This document shows, in pieces, positions 36,501-43,900 of a stretch of DNA of 64,000 bases (position 1 is its first letter; every line of letters starts with the position of its first letter). The notes beneath the pieces were generated by a model, which was not told the DNA's origin, did no database searches, and worked only from the letters and a program-made list of their open reading frames with translations. The position numbers and the translations under genes are program-made. The stretch spans positions 62,001 through 126,000 of the forward strand of contig NZ_CABFLY010000002.1 in NCBI RefSeq assembly GCF_901875305.1, written 5' to 3'. Source of the DNA: Rothia mucilaginosa (GTDB lineage: Bacteria; Actinomycetota; Actinomycetes; Actinomycetales; Micrococcaceae).

Positions 36501-36926
36501 GAGAACGAACGCATGCCTCACGGCGCGGACCGCACCCGCCAGCTCAAGCTGGGCCGCGGCGGCCTGTCGGACGTCGAGTGGCTCGTGCAGTTGCTGCAGT
36601 TGCGCCACGCACACGCCGTGCCGGGCCTGCGTACCACCTCCACGCTGAAGGCTTTGGATGCGGCGGTCGAGGCGGGCCTGGTCACCGCCGCGGACGCCGA
36701 GGTGCTCAGTGGTGCATGGCTGCTCGCCACGAAGATTCGTGGCGGCAACGTGCTACGCGGCGTGCGCCAATCCGACACCCTGCCATCGGGTCGTGATGAT
36801 TTGGAGGCGATTGCGCGCTGGTGCGGATACCCCGCCGGCAGCGCCCGCGCCCTCGAGGAGGACTACCTGCGCCAGACCCGCAACGCCCGCAAGGTGTATG
36901 AGCGTCTCTTCTTCGACGAGCTCTAA
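33591..36926 (+). CDS. glnE: Glutamine synthetase adenylyltransferase/deadenylylase GlnE
   Basis: Two-domain nucleotidyltransferase that adds and removes AMP on glutamine synthetase. 1111 aa, somewhat longer than the usual 950-1000. Two halves repeat the same catalytic pattern: GMGKCGARELNYISDVDVV near residue 292 and GMGRLGGAENGFGSDADVM near residue 825, each followed by VDANLRPEGKDG or VDADLRPEGKQG and by a WAENWEFQAL/WAETWEFQAL helix. The gap to glnA is 149 bases. Its substrate is likely another GlnA elsewhere on the chromosome, since the adjacent one lacks the target tyrosine. Confidence 0.95.
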   Translation: MTDSSHYPATGLIRIIDPAKEPKPLTEIAPDALDDEQRAEAERKAQLRLRTRMIATGFHDPSKAERWLNAPELKNVSQDALFAGLRLAPSPDIALPALVRLIEKHPAVAERANRGEEEFGMYRLLGASQAIGDFLYRHPELIDPLFDTQVYPAESALIRSQHPASILPETDGEFLTPIAPLDTPYRRDILTALGADPHAERPRAAAEQTGKDGYVTLRVAYRAALARIAMIDVCCEDPVEMMPTIGRHLADLAAAALEGALAIARTEVAEGLGPGLAAPRRGEAVDALDLAIIGMGKCGARELNYISDVDVVYVVAPVEPGTAPGAGAEGETAPLKLTENECSTIGTELVHALTRAIMGPAPEPALWEVDANLRPEGKDGPLVRTVESYVQYYKRWAENWEFQALLKARPIAGSAQLGARYARAIDPFVWESAARDGFVESVQAMRARVTDNIPSHQVDRQIKLGPGGLRDIEFTVQLLQLVHGRTDPAVRTKSTVDSLAALTAVSYISRTDAETFSRDYKKLRVLEHRIQLQQLRRTHLMPEKEAEQRALARSILSPERNGTLSAEQMLKAWRKIKRNVRSLHERIFFRPLLAAVSTLSRDEVVLSEQAAQDRLAALGYRDPRGAMRHIKALTTGLSRSADIQRHLMPVLLGWFARGVDADAGLLGFRIVSESLGSTSWYLRMLRDSPAAAERLSQLLSSSRLMTDLLEDASASIAWLDKVADLKPLGEEALASEVSSLLARHADAVEAMRAVRYLRRRETLRTAMGWTLGIVTIEDTCAGLAAIDECTIGAALQIALRELQAAPEGAEPGESVGERLLTRIAIIGMGRLGGAENGFGSDADVMFVHEPLEGADEDAAQEQAARIVNRTLALLKQPVKPPIRAERPLEVDADLRPEGKQGAIVRSLDSYRSYYERWAETWEFQALTRARLIGGDSELGEVFVELINPYRYPVTFTPEQVQQIRRMKARVENERMPHGADRTRQLKLGRGGLSDVEWLVQLLQLRHAHAVPGLRTTSTLKALDAAVEAGLVTAADAEVLSGAWLLATKIRGGNVLRGVRQSDTLPSGRDDLEAIARWCGYPAGSARALEEDYLRQTRNARKVYERLFFDEL

Positions 36927-36968
36927 AACCATGAGCCAAGCGTTTTAGCGGACGCGGTTTTCATAGGG

Positions 36969-36999
36969 GAGGGGTGGGGAACTTTGTTTCCCACCCCTC
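36969..36999 (+). terminator. Terminator after glnE
   Basis: Arms 36969-36981 and 36987-36999 pair over 13 positions with one G-U and a five-base loop, followed by a short TT run. Confidence 0.7.
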
Positions 37000-37209
37000 T
37001 TGCTGCGTTCTCTGAAATTTTTTCTGCGGACTTTGCTCTCTCAGATCTCACCGTAACCGGAACGGCCTTTGTCGCAGAACCCATTGCCTCAGAACCCAAA
37101 ATGTGACTGGCACCATGAAAATAAATTTTGCTCGCATGACCCAAAAAAGAAGTAAAATACCCCGTTTTGTCCCGGAAACACGCGGAACACGGGGTGTCTA
37201 GTAAAGGAT
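37000..37209 (+). other. AT-richer gene-free stretch before the tRNA array
   Basis: No credible gene on either strand. Two copies of CAGAACCC sit 15 bases apart near 37074 and 37089, and a spaced CCCCGT/ACGGGG pair at about 37157-37195. Base composition is less GC-rich than the surrounding genes. It ends at the tRNA promoter. Confidence 0.4.
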
Positions 37210-37238
37210 TTGGCAAACACTCAAAAACCCCGTATAGT
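37210..37238 (+). promoter_or_regulatory. Near-consensus sigma-70 promoter of the tRNA array
   Basis: TTGGCA (37210-37215), 17-base spacer, TATAGT (37233-37238). Transcription would start near 37245, about 60 bases before tRNA-Gly. The best -35/-10 match noticed in the window. Confidence 0.7.
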
Positions 37239-37303
37239 ATTTACCTGTCAGCACGACGGAGAGAAAAACTCCGCGGAATGATTCAAATTGAATACGCTGA
37301 TAT

Positions 37304-37376
<73 letters not shown>

Positions 37377-37423
37377 CGTAAGGACTCCAAGAGTTCGAAC
37401 ACGTTCCCTCGTGGAGCGTATGC

Positions 37424-37494
37424 GGTGAGGTGGTCGAGTGGTTAGGCAGCGGCCTGCAAAGCCGTGTACGCGGGTTCGAATCCCGTCCTCACCT
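37424..37494 (+). tRNA. tRNA-Cys (GCA)
   Basis: 71 bases. Acceptor GGTGAGG pairs with CCTCACC, discriminator T. Anticodon loop CTGCAAA on a GGC/GCC stem gives GCA. T-loop GTTCGAATC is canonical. CCA is not encoded. Confidence 0.95.
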
Positions 37495-37518
37495 CGCAAC
37501 AAAACAACTGTTTTGTGA

Positions 37519-37590
37519 GCGCGATTGGCGCAGCGGTAGCGCGCTTCCCTGACACGGAAGAGGTCACTGGTTCGATCCCAGTATCGCGCA
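37519..37590 (+). tRNA. tRNA-Val (GAC)
   Basis: 72 bases. Acceptor GCGCGAT pairs with ATCGCGC, discriminator A. Anticodon stem CTTCC/GGAAG, loop CTGACAC (GAC). T-arm GGTTCGATCC. Encoded CCA is absent. It abuts the terminator and then the repeat-bounded island. Confidence 0.95.
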
Positions 37591-37596
37591 CAGATG

Positions 37597-37626
37597 AAGC
37601 CCTGATTCTTCGGAATCAGGGCTTTT
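37597..37626 (+). terminator. Intrinsic terminator of the tRNA array (UUCG tetraloop)
   Basis: Arms 37597-37608 and 37613-37624 are perfect 12-bp complements closed by TTCG, followed by TTTT and a T-rich tract. Confidence 0.9.
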
Positions 37627-37664
37627 GTGTTTAACTTTTTATTTTCTTGGTTTGCGGAGGGCTA

Positions 37665-38005
37665 GTGCCCTCCTTGTTCCTACAGGGAACCCGCCCTCGC
37701 TTCGCTTCGGGCACCCTGATGTCACGACGGAGGACACCATCCCTCCGCCCCGTAGGTAAAACACTCGACCCCGGTTCAGTAAGCGCAGGGCTTGTGTGCG
37801 ATACCGGCATAACGAACTGGGAGGGGAGGGGGCTGTCGCCTTCTCGGTCTTCTGCTGGCTCCGCCGGACAGGTGAGCTGAAATTGTGCCCCAGCGCCGCA
37901 CCTTCCGGAAGCGACATCAGGGTGCCCGCCCGGGCGCTCTCCGCAGCGAAGCAAGGAAGAGCGGAGCGTCCGGGTGCGGCGGGTTCCCCTGCAGGAGCGA
38001 AGGAA
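37665..38005. repeat. Left repeat unit of the 37.7-41.0 kb island (copies A and B)
   Basis: Holds two copies of a roughly 90-base element. Copy A (about 37665-37757) is on the - strand with core 37708-37723; copy B (about 37905-38005) is on the + strand with core GACATCAGGGTGCCCG at 37913-37928. Both continue into a GGCGGGTTCC(C)CTG-type arm. Copy B also contains a palindrome with arms CCCGGGCGCTC (37929-37939) and GAGCGTCCGGG (37964-37974). The unit lies just after the tRNA-Val terminator. No protein gene is credible here, although chance open frames exist on both strands. Confidence 0.75.
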
Positions 38006-38137
38006 GGGAGCGGCGCGGAAGCCTACACGTCTCCGACATGACCAAATGCTTTGCGCAGGACACCTGCCTCCGATACCCTAATGGAGGAAATCTATCACTC
38101 ACAGATACGTTGTCGTATCACAAAAGGAAAAATATTC

Positions 38138-39130
38138 GTGAAGTCCTTCTTTAAATGGACTGGCATCATTCTCCTAGGATGCCTTGCCCTCTCGTTCTCG
38201 CATGTCATCCTTGGTGTTGCCATTATCTGGTTGATTGTGCTCCTCGTACGGGTTATTCGCAAAAACCGATACTTCGCCTCCCCAGAATTCCAGACGCACC
38301 GCCAACGCACCGCCACACTCGCCAGCGAATACAACGAAGTCTCCAGCTACATACACGACATCTACACGCACGGAATCTACGAACTCGGCACCTCCACCAA
38401 CGGCATGTATGGCCACCTCGCCACCGTCGAAGTTCAGCAACCCAAAACCTGGAAGACGCTGCTGCGGAAGAAACCCGAAGAACGCCACCCGCACGTCTAT
38501 AACTCCTCCCAACAGGTTGTTCTCGAAGCCGAGCGGGACCCTATCGGCAGCCTCACCAAATACTTCCACATCGAAGCTGACCTGCAAACCCTCAAAGACG
38601 TGCAGCGCCTCTCCGACGATATCGCGCGCCTCGAAACCGCCGTCGACAACGTGCGACGCCGCGAAGACGACATGATCGCACATATCAACCCGCCCCAGTT
38701 CATCACCAAGCACTACGCCGACGAGTTCTGGAGCAAACTCAACGTCTACCACGTGGGGCTGACCGTACCGTACCCCGTTTACCGCTTCGAATACACCTCA
38801 CTCAACGGCAAAGAAAGCCGCGCCGTCACCGTCACCCTCGACACCCCAACCCTCGACGCGCTCTCCGAAACCCTCGAACGCAAAATACGCTGGGCATGGC
38901 CCGAAGGCGGCGAACGCACCCTCATGACCGCCCAGCTACGCCAACGCATCAAAGAACGCGACAACTACACCTGCCAAAACCCCGGATGCGGCAACTCCAT
39001 CATGCGTGAACGAATCCTCATCCTAGAGGTCGTCCACAAGGTCCCGCTATCCGAAGGCGGCAACAACGAGCCTGAGAACCTGCAGACCCTCTGCTGGCGT
39101 TGTGTGCGTGGGCGAGCCCTGCGCGTATAG
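38138..39130 (+). CDS. Membrane-anchored protein with degenerate C-terminal HNH motif
   Basis: 330 aa from a GTG at 38138, chosen because AAAGGA lies upstream; the frame is open from 38051, with an ATG at 38081. Residues 5-43 are hydrophobic (IILLGCLALSFSHVILGVA then IIWLIVLLVRVI), a membrane anchor of one or two helices. A helical region around 150-190 (LSDDIARLETAVDNVRRRED) looks coiled. The last 60 residues resemble an HNH nuclease: ERDNYTCQNPGCGNS, then VVHKVPLSEGGNNEPENLQ and TLCWRC. The usual DH is VH and the usual CN is CV, so activity is doubtful. GAA, AAA and CTC codons are more frequent than in neighbours, suggesting transfer. Confidence 0.65.
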   Translation: MKSFFKWTGIILLGCLALSFSHVILGVAIIWLIVLLVRVIRKNRYFASPEFQTHRQRTATLASEYNEVSSYIHDIYTHGIYELGTSTNGMYGHLATVEVQQPKTWKTLLRKKPEERHPHVYNSSQQVVLEAERDPIGSLTKYFHIEADLQTLKDVQRLSDDIARLETAVDNVRRREDDMIAHINPPQFITKHYADEFWSKLNVYHVGLTVPYPVYRFEYTSLNGKESRAVTVTLDTPTLDALSETLERKIRWAWPEGGERTLMTAQLRQRIKERDNYTCQNPGCGNSIMRERILILEVVHKVPLSEGGNNEPENLQTLCWRCVRGRALRV

Positions 39131-39156
39131 GCCCGATGAGCGATAATCATTGAAAT

Positions 39157-39186
39157 TTACGTTAAAGCTGAGGTTAAGGGTATTCT
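39157..39186 (+). promoter_or_regulatory. Candidate promoter of the glycine-rich protein gene
   Basis: TTACGT (39157-39162), 18-base spacer, TATTCT (39181-39186). Transcription would begin near 39193, right at the start of the 29-bp inverted repeat, placing that hairpin at the 5' end of the mRNA. Confidence 0.4.
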
Positions 39187-39191
39187 TTTGA

Positions 39192-39257
39192 GCGGCGCCG
39201 ATTTTCTTTCCAAAGCAAGCAATTCGAGGCTTGCTTTGGAAAGAAAATCGGCGCCGC
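39192..39257. repeat. Perfect 29-bp inverted repeat with 8-base loop
   Basis: Arms 39192-39220 and 39229-39257 are exact complements; loop AATTCGAG. It lies between the HNH-type gene (ends 39130) and the glycine-rich protein gene (starts 39297). It could end the first transcript, form a 5' stem-loop on the second, or be a mobile-element relic. No T-tract follows. Pairing is seen; the role is open. Confidence 0.85.
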
Positions 39258-39296
39258 GCCACAAACACATCACCCCACCTGAATAAAGGGCATACC

Positions 39297-40682
39297 ATGT
39301 CTACTTCCATGACCCGCCGCAAGCTCGTCGCTGGCGCAGCCTGGGCGGCACCGGTCGTCGCAGCTTCCGCAACCATCCCCTCCTACGCAGCATCCGTGGC
39401 CGCCACGAACGACTGCATCCTGGCAGCTAGCCCGGCGTACAACATCTCCGGCACCGAGGAAGGCGCCAAAACCGTGCAGAGCTTCGCCGTGCCCAACAAC
39501 GTCCACAAGCTCCGCTTCGAACTGGTCGGCGGCGCGGGTGGCACCAACAACCGCATGACCCCGGCGGGCTCCGGCGCGAAGGTTAGCGGCATCATCCCCG
39601 TAACCCCCGGCTCCACCGTGCAGATCATCGCCGCGGCAGGCGGTATCGGTGACGGCTCCCTCACCCCCACCGCCGGCGGTGAAGGCTACGGCAACGGCGG
39701 CTCCGTACCCGCCTACACCATCCCCGCCAACGTCACCGCGCAGGTCGACGCCAAATACCCCAACCCGGCGAACTCCAAGAGCCAGGTCTACGCCGCATCA
39801 GGCGGCGGCTCCTCCGCACTGCTCATCGACGGCACCGTAATCGCTGTGGCTGGCGGCGGTGGCGGCGCGGGCATGACCACCTCCGGCGTGTCCTACGCAG
39901 ACCCCTGGTACTCCAACCTCAACGGTCAGATTGACGCCGGCGTGGCGGCCCTCGGCTCGGATGCCTCCCCGCAGTTCGACGCGGCGGGTAGCGCCTCCGC
40001 GGCGGCAGGCTCCAACGGCACCCCCGGCTCCGAAATCTACAACGCTGAACGCACCAAGGTCCTGACCTACAACTCTGGTTTCGGCGGCGCAGCGGGCGTT
40101 GGCGGTGCAGGCGGCGCGGCGGGCACCCTGCCGACAAGCGGCCCCATCATCGGCTTTGAAACCACCAACAACCAGGTGCTGTTCAGCCAGTTTGTTGCCG
40201 GTAACGCGGGCACGAGCGGCTTCGCGGGCAACGGCGGCGACGGTGCGGGCGCATACTCCTACCAGCTGGATGAGAACCCCGCCAGCGTGCATGAGAAGGG
40301 CACCTACGAGGACCGCAGCTGGGACCTGGACATCTACAACGACGAGGGCGCGTACGCACAGAACTTCAACGGCTACCAGTCCGTGGTGTCCGGTGGCGGC
40401 GGCGCAGGCTACGGCGGCGGCGGTTCCGGCGCGGCACAGTCCGTCTCCTCAATCGTGCTGACCCAGAAGTGGTTGAACAGCCCGACCGGCGTACGTCAGG
40501 GCATCGGCTACACGATGCAGGGTGGCGCCGGTGGCGCGGGCGGCTCGTACATTGCACCGTCGGTGAGCGAGGGTGCGATTGTTTCGGCTGAGAACGCGCC
40601 GCAGTGGATGCATGACCGCGGTAACGGTTCGGTGACGGTGACTTTCTGCGAGGCGGGGCTGCCTAAACGCTTCTCCCGCTGA
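39297..40682 (+). CDS. Exported glycine-rich protein with Tat-type signal, unknown function
   Basis: 461 aa from the ATG at 39297 (AAAGGG upstream). The N-terminus TRRKLVAGAAWAAPVVAASA followed by PSYAAS has twin arginines, a hydrophobic stretch and an Ala-rich cleavage region, fitting a Tat signal. The start SFAVPNNVHKLRFELVGGAG resembles the beginning of glycine-rich beta domains found in surface proteins. The mature part is rich in Gly, Ala, Ser and Asn with clusters such as GGGGGAGM and GGGGAGYGGGGSGAA. No LPXTG sorting signal, transmembrane anchor or known catalytic motif is visible. It is probably secreted or surface-associated; function unknown. It fills the right half of the repeat-bounded island. 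Confidence 0.75.
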   Translation: MSTSMTRRKLVAGAAWAAPVVAASATIPSYAASVAATNDCILAASPAYNISGTEEGAKTVQSFAVPNNVHKLRFELVGGAGGTNNRMTPAGSGAKVSGIIPVTPGSTVQIIAAAGGIGDGSLTPTAGGEGYGNGGSVPAYTIPANVTAQVDAKYPNPANSKSQVYAASGGGSSALLIDGTVIAVAGGGGGAGMTTSGVSYADPWYSNLNGQIDAGVAALGSDASPQFDAAGSASAAAGSNGTPGSEIYNAERTKVLTYNSGFGGAAGVGGAGGAAGTLPTSGPIIGFETTNNQVLFSQFVAGNAGTSGFAGNGGDGAGAYSYQLDENPASVHEKGTYEDRSWDLDIYNDEGAYAQNFNGYQSVVSGGGGAGYGGGGSGAAQSVSSIVLTQKWLNSPTGVRQGIGYTMQGGAGGAGGSYIAPSVSEGAIVSAENAPQWMHDRGNGSVTVTFCEAGLPKRFSR

Positions 40683-40714
40683 GGCGCTTGAGGGGCGGTG
40701 CGCCGCATGTTTCC

Positions 40715-40955
40715 TCCGCGCCTACGCAGGGGCACCCGTCACCCGGACGCTCCGCCCTCTCCTCGCTCCGCATCGGAGAGCGTCCGGGTTGACACCCTGA
40801 GGGCGCTTCCGGAAAACGCGGCTGCACCTGCAATATAGCAAAGAGCACGCTGAGGCGGGAACCTACCGCGGACAGGCGGTGTCGTCCGTAGCGACATCAG
40901 GGTGCCCGAGCTCTGCGAGGGCGGGTGTCCCTGTAGGAGCGAGGACGAACACCGC
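40715..40955. repeat. Right repeat unit of the island (copies D and C), inverted relative to the left
   Basis: Copy D (about 40718-40812) is on the - strand and matches copy B, including palindrome arms CCCGGACGCTC (40742-40752) and GAGCGTCCGGG (40778-40788). Copy C (about 40861-40955) is on the + strand and matches copy A, with the same core GACATCAGGGTGCCCG at 40893-40908 and ACCTAC at its edge. TTCCGGAAGCG precedes the core in both B and D. Thus the order A-B on the left is repeated as D-C in reverse on the right. The 300 bases between the glycine-rich gene and hrpA hold this unit and no gene. Confidence 0.75.
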
Positions 40956-40982
40956 CATCCGCACAACCCGTACTCTCGCAAG

Positions 40983-43900
40983 CTAGCGCTTGATAGCGTC
41001 CAGTGCCTCACGCTGAGCCTTCGCAATGCGCTTCTCAGAGACCGTGTAGGCGGTGCCGAGCTCCTGGGCGAAGAAGCTGACGCGTAGCTCCTCGATCATC
41101 CAGTTCACGCGGCGGAGCGCATCCGGAACGATGGTGCCGGCCGGTAGCGATTTGACCGCGTTATCGTAGGAGTCTTCCAAATCCTGCACGGTGAGCATGA
41201 GCTGGTTGTCGCGGTGTAGGTTCGGTCCGAGCTTCGTCAGGCGCACCTGGGCGGCCTTCAGGTAACGCGGCAGGTGAACCAGCTGGTCGTAGCCGGTCTG
41301 CGCCACGAACCCGGGGTAGACCAGGTTCTCCATCTGAGCCTTCACGTCGGAGACGGCGTGCATGGTCGTCAGCGAGGTTGCCTTCTTGATAGCCTTCTTC
41401 AGCGCGGTGGCCTCGGAGAGGATTTCGGCGACGAGCTTGGTGACGTCGAAGACTGTCTCGATGAGTTCGGCGCGTACGTGCTCGTAGAGCTCGCTGTATT
41501 CGGTCTGCGTGAAGATGGGCGTGTGCGGCACCAGGTGGTCGAGCGCCGCGACGGTGCAGTCGCGGATGAGTTCGTCGATGGAGCCGTGCGGGTTCTGCGT
41601 GAAGACGATTTTCTCCTTGTGGGAGAGGTGTTCGCTTACGTATCGCACGGGCGAGGGCACCTGCAGCTGGAGCAGGCGGATGATGCCGCGACGCTGCGCG
41701 TGCAGCTGCTCTGCTTCGGTGGGGAAGATGCGCAGGCCCACGCTGGAGCCTTCGTCCACGAGGGCGGGGTAGCCGTTGACCGCCTGGGTCGCGATGACGC
41801 GCTGTACCTTGCGGGGAATGGCTCCGTCGGGGAACATATCGGCGGGGAAAGCGGTGAGGCCTGTGACCTCGCGTACTCCGCCGGATGCACCCGCGTTGGC
41901 CTGGGCGCCGGGGGTCTTCGCGCCCTTCTTAGCGCCGGGGCGAGCGGAGTCAGCCGAGTTGCCAGTGCCGCCCTGGGCGAGCGCAACCATCTTCGCCATG
42001 GCCTCGTCGGATGCGCCGAGCGAGTCGGCGAGGGCGCTACGAATCTCCTTGTGCAGCTGCTGCTGCAGGGCTCGTAGGTCCTTGCCCTCGCCCAGGATGT
42101 TATTGCGGGCGTTGCGCACCTGGAAGCTCATCTTCAGGTGCTCGGGCACGGCGTCCCAGTTGAAGGCTTCGGGTTCGACGACCACGCCGCGCAGGCGGCG
42201 TAGCACGAGCGCGAGGGAGGGGAGCAGCTCGTCGGTTGCGGGAGAGTAGTCCTCTTCCAGGGCGGCGCAGGCGGCGCGTGCCACGTCGGGTGCGGGCACG
42301 AAGTTGCGTCGAATCGCCTTGGGTAGCGACTTGATGAGCGCGGTCACGAGTTCGTGGCGCAGGCCGGGAATCTGCCAGCGGAACGGTTCGGGACTCAGCT
42401 GGTTGAGGAAGAGAATCGGCACCTGCACGGCTACGCCGTCGCGCTTGGCGGCGTCGGTGCGGGCGCCTCCGATGCCGGCGGTGGGGGCGTATTCGTAGCG
42501 CAGGTCGAGGGTCAGTTCGCCGCTGTCAGTGCGCTGCACCCACTGTCGCGGGAACTGCGAGTCGTCGTAGTCGGAGGCTTCCTCGTTGATGAGCTTCTCG
42601 GGGTTGAAGTCCAGGAAGTTGTCGTCTTCGAGGCGTGCCTGCTTCCACCACTTGTCGAAGGCACGCACATCCGTCACGTGGGCGGGGATGCGTGCGTCGT
42701 AGAAGGCGAAGAGCACGGAGTCGTCCACGCGCAGGTCGCGGCGGCGTAGGCGTGCCTCAAGCTCTTCGACCTCGGCGAGGGCGCGCTGGTTGCGCAGGTA
42801 GAACTTGTGCTGGGTGTGCCACTGGCCTTCGACGAGGGCGGACTGGATGAAGATTTCGCGGGCCGCGGCGGCGTCCACGCGGGCGTACTGCACGGGGCGG
42901 TCGGCGTAGATGGTCAGGCCGAAGAGCGTGCCCTTGGCGTAGGCGACGGCCGCGCCGGAGCTGAGGGACCAGTGCGGTTCGGAGTATTGCACGCTGATGA
43001 GGTGCTTGCCGATTTCTTCAATCCACTGCGGGTCGATGGAGGCGTTGGTGCGTGCCCATAGGCGGGAGGTTTCGACGAGTTCGGCGGAGAGTACCCAGTC
43101 GGGGCCTTTTTTGAATAGGCCGGAGCCGGGGAAGATGGCGAATTTAGTGCCGCGTGCGCCGAGGTATTCGCGGGGGCCGCGAGTACGTCCCTTGGAGTCC
43201 TTTTCGCGTTCTTCCTTGACACCTACCTGGGAGAGCAGACCGGAGAGCAGGCTCTTGTGGATGTCGATTTCGTGGGCGGAGGCGTTGATATCGCGGCCGC
43301 CGCTGGCGTGAATGTTGGCGGTGCGTCCCATTTCGCGCAGCTGAGCAAAGAGGTCCTGCCATTCGCGGATGCGCAGGTAGTTGATGTATTCGCGGTGGCA
43401 CATCTTGCGCAGCTGCGAGGAGGACAACGCCGCCTGCTGCTCGTTGATGTAGTCCCAGAGCAGCAGGAAGGAGGAGAAGTCGGAGGTGTCGTCGACGAAG
43501 CGGGCGTGCATTGCGTCGGCTTCGGCGCGTACGTCGGCGGGGCGTTCGCGCGGGTCCTGGATGGTCAGGGCTGCGGCGAGCACCATCATTTCCTTGGCGC
43601 AGTTGCGGCGGCTGCCTTCGATAATCATGCGGGCCAGGCGCGGGTCCACGGGGAAGGCCGCCATGGCTCGGCCGATGGCGGTGAGGGTTGCGCTGTTGTT
43701 GCCGCCGCGTCCCTTGCGGCGGGTGCGTTCGGTGAGCGCGCCGAGTTCGCGTAGCAGGTTCACGCCGTCGTTAATAGCGCGGGATGCGGGCGGCTGCACG
43801 AACGGGAAGCGTGAGATGTCGCCGGGTTCGCGCACCACGCCGATTGCGATCATCTGCAGGATGACGGCGGCGAGGTTGGTGCGCAGAATTTCGGGGTCGG

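Noticed and set aside
36923..37216. 97-codon - strand frame downstream of glnE
   Set aside because: Overlaps the glnE terminator and the tRNA leader, has no ribosome site and no likeness to known proteins.
38051..38137. Longer N-terminus of the HNH-type protein from TTG 38051 or ATG 38081
   Set aside because: No ribosome site before either start, while AAAGGA precedes GTG 38138 directly before the hydrophobic segment.
37630..38154. Several 60-107-codon frames on both strands in the left repeat unit
   Set aside because: They read through inverted repeat copies and palindromes; similar frames on both strands reflect base composition, not genes.
39090..39130. Frameshift explaining the missing CN of the HNH motif
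   Set aside because: Shifting frame near the end does not restore a better HNH ending, so substitutions are the simpler reading.
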